From Mycobacterium simiae (GTDB taxonomy: Bacteria; Actinomycetota; Actinomycetes; Mycobacteriales; Mycobacteriaceae), in contig NZ_AP022568.1 in NCBI RefSeq assembly GCF_010727605.1, positions 5,146,001 through 5,210,000 on the forward strand: a DNA stretch of 64,000 bases, written 5' to 3'. Shown here piece after piece: positions 49,301 to 54,499 of the stretch; the stretch's first letter is position 1, and the number at the start of each line of letters is the position of its first letter. Below the pieces are notes generated by a model. It was not told the DNA's origin, searched no databases, and saw nothing but the letters and a program-made list of their open reading frames with translations. Position numbers and translations under genes: made by a program.

Positions 49301-49748
49301 ACCGATGGCGGTATTCGATGGCTGGGTGCGGATCGACGGGACCATACGAGGATCGAAGGCCACCGTGCACGAATCCGGCCATTTTCCCGTCGAAGTTGCT
49401 ATTCCGCTGTCCGAGCTTCAAGGTTCGCGGCAACATGACTCGCACCTGCCTCCTACCTTTACCCGTGATCAACCGACTGGCTTTGTCGAACAGCCGCCCA
49501 AGTCGTCGGAGACCACCGGCAAAGCCTCCTTGCCCACAGCGCCTCCTGCTTCGCAGCCGACCGAGCACCAAGGCGGTGAGGCGCCGAAGGAGGTGACTGC
49601 CCTCCTGCCTTTACCCGTGATCAACCGGCTGGGTTTGTCGAACAGCCGCCCAAGTCGTCGGAGACCACCGGCAAAGCCTCCTTGCCCACAGCGCCTCCTG
49701 CTTCGCAGCCGACCGAGCACCAAGGCGGTGAGGCGCCGAAGGAGGTGA
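37374..49748 (+). CDS. Giant CpnT-like multidomain ESX toxin, 5' frame (frameshifted)
   Basis: 4124 residues. Residues 1-320: WXG100-like/CpnT-type N-terminus (GIEIPPELQWVAYLTGQQWP, helical bundle, Gly-rich exit). 320-1090: long Ala/Ser/Gly/Asp disordered linker. About 1095-1225: papain-like toxin domain with C1122 (LLNCAPVT), H1193 (GQAHSFNVF), D1208 (YALDGQH). About 1408-1693 and 2363-2651: two related Fic-like domains with HPHNDGNGRLN (H1636) and HPFAEGNGRLN (H2593). About 1984-2143: a separate alpha/beta module. 1817-1889 and 3092-3166: duplicated GKQREGAP helical motif. About 3208-4022: beta-rich module. The frame is lost at 49600-49602; adding one C restores fusion to 49682-54049 (about 5558 residues). 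Secretion is expected through ESX with the upstream WXG100/EspG proteins. Targets are not known. Confidence 0.85.
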   Translation: MGIEIPPELQWVAYLTGQQWPQGDETAMFALAGDWNSAAEQLSDAAPALQQAQSQVSSSLTGQTANAVAGQFESLLSGDSSVQDLVGSMTSLGNLAEQTGTQIQYTKLQILSSLAIAAYEIATALWEADFTFGASLAWIPAIEAITVAAVRELVEELGDRIAALLAQVATAAGRKALFKAAVVQAAHLLPGIAESVAQGVVQDLLIQDFQILEGVRNGLDVQQTLDIAASGLVGGVVGPVVHHGLAHVVGQSTSIVGKALSGAGTHFGVGVVANVAGTVATGGSVDAADIFGGAAGGAPSGGIRSFEHGGAHGAGDVEVHPVAVPDTKPTTADTDAGVGGASRDQLFPDQAPPPDEGGQTATLDPSVEGLGADTAGAQGVSIDTNGAGSVVQGSATSTAKGPALAATASPNGAGSGSQRDLLAVGGTSVAGAGHDAGGSSGVSASATVAGGGENTSTLTHGVGQGSVGQSSGSGADGAATTAGVSKSAAGGSAAGSAGAAASASVANSSHHSSAAGSVSSGRGSATGSAPSQASRFANHPAATPTAKSGAAESFTHNASQAEANPTGNQQSQAAAALGSTGADSSTTASSSVAADPPPPAPVDRGAGAPDAGVGIVSTPGSDQGDAASTPPAQLSLEHAASPAGSDELATASGEQAAGLPRSVESDSSMPATMSSDHLDGETSLAAASGAAVPASTSPGGVEGSPVSDGAQQREEHLDTAMAVPDAGLSAPGGSGSVSPEDPGAVGGASVAAGEGDSEIPSVRGLAASSDSATPDGDTRVSGSVSDSAGGGSRTTPTDKPSGSSAATAGAGRSSRSEPTVVARSAEGPVAGPVKPASEDGAGSHAVRGSTTKHIGNDTELVDTGDGPTRSAAGAAAGTDHAEPSTTTVKPPRDSANGDDVHPFPGNDSHRSTDESSPAGEHSQGSQHPAEQSDTAEPKGDRPTPPPRPSETSTTEGATTGGSGNRPGRGEESEADSTTKLAGDGFDDPQRFATVLHGVPDPADSTSVGERGDTRDGDVHAGLDDSSAASDDRADSVGAQPDTVHDPDDADAVVAAPMQTEADEPTEPVPGPQSGKPAGDEPSSGDGFPHSESTIEDIQRWIGDVNNDGDPRVPPTGDRLLNCAPVTMVVFDRLSGTPSFGRAHLAQLTTDDLSGFTGLSWISDTPEGIHQRLTSAGGGAHTVVGIKYAKGQAHSFNVFFDGEKVYALDGQHRTVSAWPPKLDRKGNPVVEWFVGAASSTHAATDAPTGEHTHATGSGRRPHPGQETGSAPTVLHGGSGEAGPSRHSGGASLDEGSDGTDHVNDLERDPFASENDAGSHTRHGDNAVSRVGHDLSEDAALDPDTAGSPGDDDGRPSQSTPPEGVHSEIPPEPASPHDAPAHADPDVEAVAPPPPLDGHEGLLNPPVVEYNRSVRQWLDQIGGHDWPDVSRRKVAPLGDIVPANHWWRLYIDPQHHAAAVERDDPGSLYDEDQSPGFQANMEHAFEMFLNNPKRLTQRVDSTEYSDMHWEVTHGIPDSDFEVADVDEYHVFHSILADGPADDLLTEQVDGHPLVTMAPADLGKFKPLPPSFGDDVIVTISSSWGKKIPEIRTELPERKVSGMIDAVFGQYYDDIAAADTEHDQLRAIGRVVRTLHVMHPHNDGNGRLNINLLLPRLLLANGFSPVITHSMADLFSGGFSLDQIATALRWSQGRDLTRGLDDLRPPPQSQSRPAGAPPSESAARPSDAAAVRGLPEGADAEPPPAEADGGDAAEPTPVAAPPDDAALQPADDEPGSRMNVDGAGDTARGPLPVVPDGGREAWDAVLADQSDGAGPSEAKGKQREGAPESRSAAWDRYVQAHNAHNEALSDAHDQGVGPATRLGLDAARRDLATWGINDPEALLADYRARFDAPPPVQQRGDVAEGAPGGVAQGAPGEAAHDVPDAAPPGAVVHDASGEAVVGPVQRDVAPVVGGDLDHEYGPLVGAKRVKPEETDGQGLPRVNPVFYRLSDLPPLALLSHTDARWHYTVDAEGEIRIGSEQLGTLLSDQELTEHYVAYHGGPPESAEQLEGFRALINGQGHPTIAVEFDDTGAVVNANPVSRVSGEIGWNAETGQWEVNDKSGRYMSEKVRVPLPDPQDMQRWVDNVAGRLSAHLGEPVQGRLLKHGDGQANPAPPAHAGPPAPPPARPEGPDAPPPGEAAHDAPGAPPPGDVAHDVPGDAAGEAAHDVADAPPGEAAADVSGDVVHDVAGEAWEDPAVQHDGAPMDADAGPESAAPHDGAAVAPGPSADPPTRLHSLPTEGADGPNDRPAQMDSRRAFDDEHGDSGAPATAPSEGDSLSAEPEGIDSQGHSVDSDGSTETDYGENFESRFAYDPGDNASFIETSYQNEGVRTWLGSITGHDWPDVAQDRPVRLSEVVADEDRWRIYLDSADHASALEQHPDNPGSFYDNDQSPGFQKDLETAYRLILDDPQVLQGRLDWSEYLRMHTLVTGHAHAARSKEDYRITGTDRGTGTDHHVGTYRVAADLLDERISGHPLVTEGALRDVPPIRLMEVIVTLTRDDDGDLQLTTAFGADRVPAMVDAVFDRYQQDLAAAGSEHEQLRAIARVVRTLHVMHPFAEGNGRLNVYLLLPRLLQSNGFRPVIVPSTAHLFSGGFSLDHIATALRWGQDRDLSHGLDDMGQSAPWRLAGDDFGWFPALPDSDASSDSLSDNAAGQEPVAGHDFTGVTLSGLPAEDERVAGEPAQTEQPSAGAAGHDQSRSEPSTGGEHAVPPAAPAGMPDRTQPSAHQEGAGPPSPDNAPAVQGDDIAPAPTPVPQPETADAQRQGSPVQSQLRSGEFEPERGRAQPVPAVPDPSDDAAGPPRPAAESPKGEPSKPDATQPSLAPGTTEHFQGLESSGPSSTEPDLDSPAGDASSPATLPPASNAAEDRHADPIVAPQPSVERGGLAGERESLGGPESIGAPDDVPRASLSSVPSPDDGAADATSAGLPVAVSSGGDSAPTQAQRATAQEAPGNGPSNDDPVAPRPIDTETATPPDSLALRPADQAPSLAPGITPGEFAPETGGTPGPPTRHQLTDTESPSQPIPLPTREQREMWGQELDRRATGVGPSPTAIGKQREGAPSSRLSAWERYIEKLNAHQPASMGSPDGEHSLFTAAELDLARRDLSLWGISDPDAILADYRAYLKSGPADPKAMPTTDASISPPKHSADSVADHKAVTKAAAQPNRGPQLPARIGKNLVLGGTDVVESFRSGDEGLNHVESLIRRLGGDETWDAYRDQSTANFSDDNLRPKIAGMLRGGRPNILNVKLKNRRILTIEFAPDGTSERSQLHFKETVAKYEFEHTADPTNTVGTLDEGRTQTYAVVQGNVTHPNASETATAMASRTHDTALTNQRADRQISGGQTAEAAARFHGNVEGVIRHWTSDAPQKIDTHKLGYQTEVVVPARDVVSQDAGKQHPEERDTLHSLPGHPTRNSAPERGGPPRVRDTHGLSGSDVVTNFWLLPDDPPPSRPDAGKGTSDSRHGQQESEGESPAAANDPRPQALADFLTSKPMLAAFKKAYGGMADRARAETSNWLTVESLQTNLHLMTNKQPMVHHLAGIPGAWIEVHAFIEPLGTASKTQVVGDRHSSDAASRRDPMMLTTSQTKETEFHFGTETDTTQVRQDAASWSTQLPMPGRLRGQGGTDTGEAEGGLDGTFTRGEAHTETTSRQFRVRTTLKNPAPGQGWNGQARLRIEMHTAKGVSAPGVDAPFKGAVHETRARFEVLMEQFETEPTTDYLGKEVWAPPARIWGEGPPAERNSVTKSTWWPFGAKQRSKGSMTESGTPAPAIPRGRSREETVPLRGLGSMDRVTNLNLSGFHGMLDSMGRRAHGSDWKGLRQNAIGWYHLNRVRASLPGMTQHSPLAHRGTDAFTADIEKLTFRRVINTLSSPSAELTEGSAVTVERNRQTSLQAAAGGRGDHINDSTVLGEAIGGTNRTKRVGERVRNQHRVAVTTKFDQPMAVFDGWVRIDGTIRGSKATVHESGHFPVEVAIPLSELQGSRQHDSHLPPTFTRDQPTGFVEQPPKSSETTGKASLPTAPPASQPTEHQGGEAPKEVTALLPLPVINRLGLSNSRPSRRRPPAKPPCPQRLLLRSRPSTKAVRRRRR
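40656..41049 (+). other. Papain-like (Tox-PL type) domain inside giant toxin
   Basis: Residues about 1095-1225. Order C1122-H1193-D1208 with contexts LLNCAPVTMVVFDRL, GQAHSFNVFFDG and YALDGQH is the papain-like toxin/protein glutaminase pattern. All three catalytic residues are present. It is internal, not C-terminal, which is unusual for a polymorphic toxin tip. Confidence 0.75.
41595..42452 (+). other. Fic-like domain 1 inside giant toxin
   Basis: Residues 1408-1693. Motif HPHNDGNGRLNI (1636-1647) corresponds to Fic HxFx(D/E)GNGRxxR, with His in place of Phe and Ile in place of the final Arg. The preceding helix LRAIGRVVRTLHVMHP and following LLLPRLLLANG fit the Fic core. Activity is uncertain because of the changes. 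Confidence 0.72.
44460..45326 (+). other. Fic-like domain 2 inside giant toxin
   Basis: Residues 2363-2651, about half identical to domain 1 by eye. Motif HPFAEGNGRLNV (2593-2604) keeps the canonical HPFxEGNGR core but has Val in place of the final Arg. It shares HDWPDV, DQSPGFQ and LFSGGFSLD landmarks with domain 1, indicating duplication. Confidence 0.75.
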
Positions 49749-50075
49749 CTGCCCCTCCTGCCTTTACCCGTGATCAACCGGCTGGGTTTGTCGAACAGCC
49801 GCCCAAGTCGTCGGAGACCACCGACAAAGCCTCCTTGCCCACAGCGCCTCCGGCTTCGCAGCCGACCGAGCACCAAGGCGGTGAGGCGCCGAAGGAGGTG
49901 ACTGCCCCTCCTGCCTTTACCCGTGATCAACCGGCTGGGTTTGTCGAACAGCCGCCCAAGTCGTCGGAGACCACCGGCAAAGCCTCCTTGCCCACAGCGC
50001 CTCCGGCTTCGCAGCCGACCGAGCACCAAGGCGGTGAGGCGCCGAAGGAGGTGACTGCCCCTCCTCCCCAGGCCG
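49443..50075 (+). repeat. 153-bp coding tandem repeat, four copies, first copy 1 bp short
   Basis: A 51-residue unit (FTRDQPAGFVEQPPKSSETT and onward to APKEVTA) repeats about four times. The landmark GACTGCC falls at 49595, 49747, 49900 and 50053, giving spacings of 152, 153 and 153 bp. The first copy reads GACTGCCCTCC where the others read GACTGCCCCTCC, the one-base loss that breaks the giant reading frame. Copies are otherwise nearly identical. Confidence 0.95.
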
Positions 50076-53000
50076 CCTCGTCGCCGCCGGTACGGTTGGA
50101 ACGCTCCCGCAACATCAGCTACATCGTCGACGATACGATCAGAGACGACCCGGAAGCCTACGAGCTGATCGCGAGTCCAACGTCAGGCGTTGCGCAGACT
50201 CCGTGGCGGGGCGAGAATGCGCCTGAGCGTCAGGAGACGGCGGACAGTGGGCCTGTTCGTCAGGAGACTTTCGATAGTTTGGCACCGCTGATTGCGCATG
50301 GGTCGCCGTTCGTGTCGAGTCGGCGGGAGACGGCGGACAGTGACAGTGGGCCTGTTCGTCAGGAGACTTTCGATAGTTTGGCACCGCTGATTGCGCATGG
50401 GTCGCCGTTCGTGTCGAGTCGGCGGGAGACGGCGGACAGTGACAGTGGGCCTGTTCGTCAGGAGACTTTCGATAGTTTGGCACCGCTGATTGCGCATGGG
50501 TCGCCGTTCGTGTCGAGTCGGCGGGAGACGGCGGACAGTGACAGTGGGCCTGTTCGTCAGGAGACTTTCGATAGTTTGGCACCGCTGATTGCGCATGGGT
50601 CGCCGTTCGTGTCGAGTCGGCGGGAGACGGCGGACAGTGACAGTGGGCCTGTTCGTCAGGAGACTTTCGATAGTTTGGCACCGCTGATTGCGCATGGGTC
50701 GCCGTTCGTGTCGAGTCGGCGGGAGACGGCGGACAGTGACAGTGGGCCTGTTCGTCAGGAGACTTTCGATAGTTTGGCACCGCTGATTGCGCATGGGTCG
50801 CCGTTCGTGTCGAGTCGGCGGGAGACGGCGGACAGTGACAGTGGGCCTGTTCGTCAGGAGACTTTCGATAGTTTGGCACCGCTGATTGCGCATGGGTCGC
50901 CGTTCGTGTCGAGTCGGCGGGAGACGGCGGACAGTGACAGTGGGCCTGTTCGTCAGGAGACTTTCGATAGTTTGGCACCGCTGATTGCGCATGGGTCGCC
51001 GTTCGTGTCGAGTCGGCGGGAGACGGCGGACAGTGACAGTGGGCCTGTTCGTCAGGAGACTTTCGATAGTTTGGCACCGCTGATTGCGCATGGGTCGCCG
51101 TTCGTGTCGAGTCGGCGGGAGACGGCGGACAGTGACAGTGGGCCTGTTCCTCAAGAGACCTCCGATAGCATGACGCCGCCCGTTGTCGCAGAGACCGGCG
51201 AAGCCATCTCGGGTGGCGCCGCAGATGCGGTCGACTCGACCGACTCGCCGGAGCCCTCCGAACAAGTTCGCACAACGCTTGATTGGACGCCACCGCCGGT
51301 GACCGAAGCGTCAGAACTGCCGGCGCATGCATTGCAGCCCGGTTGGCATCCATCTGACATGCTGCTCGGTGTCGACCCGGCCAGTGGCCTTGTCGAGGCG
51401 ATCCGAAACGATCTCTTCCCGGCGCTCGGCGCCCGGGGCAACGATGCGATCACAGGTATGGCAAACGAATTCGGCCCCAATGTGATTGTCGCTCGGCTGA
51501 CTCACCAATCGGGCCAAGTGTGGACCCACGACATACCTGTGCCGGGCGGCAAGATTACCGTTGCGGTTCGACCAGTGCGCGGCGGCGACCCTGGTGACAC
51601 ACAACATGTCGGCACCGCCAAAAAATTCGAGACCGACGTGTCCAGCGAGTCGCAATCGGCCACTGCGCAAATCCACGGCGACCAGTTGCGCAGGGTCATT
51701 GGGGGCAGAGTCCAGATCCCCGTCCCCCATGGCTCAGTGAGCGTGCAAATCACCCACACAGGATCGGTGCACCCCAAGGCGAGCGGAGCGGCTCGCGCCG
51801 ACGAAGGCGTTGGGCATCTGAGCGCCGTCGACGTCGCCGTCGTCACCGATGAGACCGAGCACCGGATTCCCACCCGACTGAGGACGGTCGAGGGGCATCA
51901 GCTGGTTCGCCAGCCGATCGACTTCGAAATCAGCTACACACAACACGTGTCAGGCAAGAAGCTCAGGGGAATTCCCGAAGAGCCCCAGCCGGTCCGGCTC
52001 AGCGGTGTGTTTGCCTACCCCAAGCACACTCCCACCGCCGACGCGTCGACTACTCGAACTCGTGGCGGCAACGGCGCGGATGCCGAAAACCCCGAACTCG
52101 GTGTCAACCAGGCCGTCGTCAAAATTCGGCCACATATTGGTGCCGAACCGACCACTGACCACGTTGAGACCGACAGCAATTCGCATACTCCGAACGAGGA
52201 TCTGGTGGCAGCCCACGTCTTGGACGCGATGGCTCCCGAGGGCATTGCCACTTTCGGCGACGACTGGTCGGCGGTGCGGGCAGAGCTCGCGAGCCACATC
52301 AAGGCCATGGAGATCCAGCGCAATTTGGGGGATTACAGCCGTCGACAGACCGAGACGATCCACCTGACGGCGGTGCCAGGTGGACGGGTTGTGCTTGGCG
52401 GCCATATTGACGCGATAACTGCCACCGACGACAAAGCCACGACTGAGTTTTACAGCGGGGGCCAACAGTCCGTGTCCACCGGGGACTCGCGCATCGAAAC
52501 CAGCAATTGGCAAGGCTACGTGCAATTTCAGGGTGACCTGTTGCCGACGGGTGACACCATCAACGTCTCTGCCCTGGGACGTCTCACCGGTAGCACCAGC
52601 ACGGAAGGCGTTCGCGTCCGCACCGAAAACACGGCTACCGGAACCTTGTTCCGGAAAAAGGTTCCGACACTTACTCACGTTGGCACGGCCACTATCGAGG
52701 CCCACATGAGTCGGCCCAGTTCCGAAGGACCCAACAATGACGGTCTGATCAGCCACGTCGGCACCGCCCAAGTTGAGTTCACCACCCGACAATCACCGCC
52801 AGACAAGCAGAAGAACTCCTGGTACGTGCCGCGCGAAGGAATTATTCCGAATGACCAACCGCCCGCCGGCACAGCCGCGGCCGGTGACCACACTCAAGCG
52901 TCCGCGCCACACCCGGAACCCCATAGTGCACAAGGAGATTCAGGACTGCCTCCGCGTGGCCTTAGCACGGACAGCATTATTCGCAACATTGCCGACGGGG

Positions 53001-54049
53001 CCGAATTCCGCGCGCGTACGCTCGAGAGCTTGGGCCCGCTAAACATCCCGCACCTTGCTGACCAGGTGAACAGTCACCTCACCGACACCCGCCTCGCGAG
53101 CAAGCTCGGCGCCATGACGAGGGTCGAGGCCGGGAAGGACGTCGAATTTTTGCGGCAAGGAACGTTGCGAATCACAGGTCGGGCCGAGGTCCAGTCCCTG
53201 GATTTCAGGACGATCGAACATGAGGGCGGCAACGCCTACGTGCTCAATGACGTCACTCGCAATGTGTTCAGCCAACGCATCAAAGCGCGTGAGGGTGGCG
53301 CACGATTACTATTTGGCCCGCTGTTGAAGATCCCGAACTTTCAAGCCAGCTTACTGGGCGGGGTCGGGGGCGCCGGCCGGCAGCGCCACGTCGACATCCT
53401 CGGCCAGGGCGCGAGAATGACGGCTCATGCCAAGTTTCCCCGTTCGTACGCCGTTTTCGATGGCGCAGCACGCGTCACCCTGACCGTCCACCACGCCGGC
53501 GAAAGCCACGAACTGCCCGCGGTCGATGTCCACGGACAGATTCTGATCCCCGAATCCGAAACCAACCCCGCGCCCCCACCTCACCAAGACGGCGCGGACG
53601 CTGCGGGCCGCGAAGCGAAACGCCCAGTGCCGCTGCCCGACACCGTTGAGTCGGTACCGCAAGAACATCAGGCCAACAAGGCGGAGCCGCTGGTGAAGAC
53701 GAGCGATCCCGTTGGCGCCGTGGGCCATTCCGACGCCAACATGGTTGGCAAACCGGACCAAATGCACCATTCTCTGCGAGCATCGTTATCGGCATTACCC
53801 GATACCCGTCACCTGGCCGTAAACCCCGCCGCCCACCGTGTCAGTGGCGATCCTGCTAGCCCGGATCCTGGGCATCCCGGCAAGACCGGGAATATACACG
53901 AACCAGATAACCCCCCACAGGCATTGATGCCGGCGCAATCGGTCGTGCACCGCTCGACCGGGAACCCCGCGGGACTACCCATCGCACGCAACCCTGATGG
54001 ACCGGCTCGTGACCGCATTAACGATTTCGAGCGTCATGGTGACCATTAG
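49682..54049 (+). CDS. Giant CpnT-like toxin, 3' frame (separated by frameshift)
   Basis: 1455 residues from the first ATG; the frame is open back to the frameshift at about 49603. It contains the rest of the 153-bp repeats, then a nine-copy 33-residue repeat (residues about 190-490), then a ~800-residue beta-rich module (VIVARLTHQSGQVWTHDIPV ... HVGTAKKFETDVSS) that parallels residues 3208-4022 of the upstream frame, including a shared AVFDG near the end. The C-terminus is Pro/His/Asp-rich and disordered, ending NDFERHGDH. There is no upstream promoter or ribosome site at ATG 49682, so this is almost certainly the C-terminal quarter of the giant protein rather than an independent gene. No enzymatic motif was recognised in it. 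Confidence 0.8.
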   Translation: MPTAPPASQPTEHQGGEAPKEVTAPPAFTRDQPAGFVEQPPKSSETTDKASLPTAPPASQPTEHQGGEAPKEVTAPPAFTRDQPAGFVEQPPKSSETTGKASLPTAPPASQPTEHQGGEAPKEVTAPPPQAASSPPVRLERSRNISYIVDDTIRDDPEAYELIASPTSGVAQTPWRGENAPERQETADSGPVRQETFDSLAPLIAHGSPFVSSRRETADSDSGPVRQETFDSLAPLIAHGSPFVSSRRETADSDSGPVRQETFDSLAPLIAHGSPFVSSRRETADSDSGPVRQETFDSLAPLIAHGSPFVSSRRETADSDSGPVRQETFDSLAPLIAHGSPFVSSRRETADSDSGPVRQETFDSLAPLIAHGSPFVSSRRETADSDSGPVRQETFDSLAPLIAHGSPFVSSRRETADSDSGPVRQETFDSLAPLIAHGSPFVSSRRETADSDSGPVRQETFDSLAPLIAHGSPFVSSRRETADSDSGPVPQETSDSMTPPVVAETGEAISGGAADAVDSTDSPEPSEQVRTTLDWTPPPVTEASELPAHALQPGWHPSDMLLGVDPASGLVEAIRNDLFPALGARGNDAITGMANEFGPNVIVARLTHQSGQVWTHDIPVPGGKITVAVRPVRGGDPGDTQHVGTAKKFETDVSSESQSATAQIHGDQLRRVIGGRVQIPVPHGSVSVQITHTGSVHPKASGAARADEGVGHLSAVDVAVVTDETEHRIPTRLRTVEGHQLVRQPIDFEISYTQHVSGKKLRGIPEEPQPVRLSGVFAYPKHTPTADASTTRTRGGNGADAENPELGVNQAVVKIRPHIGAEPTTDHVETDSNSHTPNEDLVAAHVLDAMAPEGIATFGDDWSAVRAELASHIKAMEIQRNLGDYSRRQTETIHLTAVPGGRVVLGGHIDAITATDDKATTEFYSGGQQSVSTGDSRIETSNWQGYVQFQGDLLPTGDTINVSALGRLTGSTSTEGVRVRTENTATGTLFRKKVPTLTHVGTATIEAHMSRPSSEGPNNDGLISHVGTAQVEFTTRQSPPDKQKNSWYVPREGIIPNDQPPAGTAAAGDHTQASAPHPEPHSAQGDSGLPPRGLSTDSIIRNIADGAEFRARTLESLGPLNIPHLADQVNSHLTDTRLASKLGAMTRVEAGKDVEFLRQGTLRITGRAEVQSLDFRTIEHEGGNAYVLNDVTRNVFSQRIKAREGGARLLFGPLLKIPNFQASLLGGVGGAGRQRHVDILGQGARMTAHAKFPRSYAVFDGAARVTLTVHHAGESHELPAVDVHGQILIPESETNPAPPPHQDGADAAGREAKRPVPLPDTVESVPQEHQANKAEPLVKTSDPVGAVGHSDANMVGKPDQMHHSLRASLSALPDTRHLAVNPAAHRVSGDPASPDPGHPGKTGNIHEPDNPPQALMPAQSVVHRSTGNPAGLPIARNPDGPARDRINDFERHGDH
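50231..51160 (+). repeat. 99-bp coding tandem repeat, nine copies
   Basis: A 33-residue unit (ETADSDSGPVRQETFDSL then APLIAHGSPFVSSRR) repeats; TTTCGATAGT occurs every 99 bp from 50269 to 51061, giving nine copies. Sequences appear identical at the DNA level except that the first unit lacks 6 bp (one DS pair), and a degenerate tenth half-unit (PVPQETSDSMTPP) follows. Such identity implies very recent expansion or homogenisation. Confidence 0.97.
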
Positions 54050-54499
54050 AACTGGTGTGGCACTGAGCACATCACGATGCGCTCGACGGCAAGTTGCTCG
54101 TACTTACCGAAATGATCGCAACTACAACGTGTTTCGATCCCGTGGTGTCGGCCCGCGGTCGGAGTCCAATCAGTGTGCTCACCGCGTCTCGCCTAGACGG
54201 TTCGCACGGAGAACCGCATGGCCTCGGATTCCGAAAGCGTTGATATAAGCCTAGTTTCACTGACTGTTCGCCTAATGATGCCGCAGCGGTTCGAGCCGAA
54301 CCATAACATGGCGCATCGGACGCAGAACTGACCCTTTATGAGCACGTAAGTGGGACTCTTGGTGACCGCAAAATTCTTGCAACGGCCCGCTGCCAACCGA
54401 TTGATGGTACCGACGCCCACGATGCGGCCGACGCAGGCAACATCGATTGAATTTGACCAGCAGCGCTTTCGGCCCGTCGTGGCGAACGAGGAGTGACCG
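54050..54499. other. Intergenic region after the giant toxin gene
   Basis: 450 bp with no supported gene. A minus-strand frame 54193-54576 exists but lacks a ribosome site and a recognisable domain. This is where an immunity gene would be expected; none was seen. GAGGAG at 54488-54493 serves the next gene. Confidence 0.5.

Noticed and set aside
50231..51160. CRISPR array
   Set aside because: Repeats are contiguous 99-bp units without unique spacers, lie in a reading frame, and no cas genes are near.
50139..51353. Long minus-strand open frames across the 99-bp repeat region
   Set aside because: They are open only because the same 99-bp unit has no stop in those frames; the products are Cys/His/Arg-rich repeats with no domain, opposite a clearly coding plus frame.
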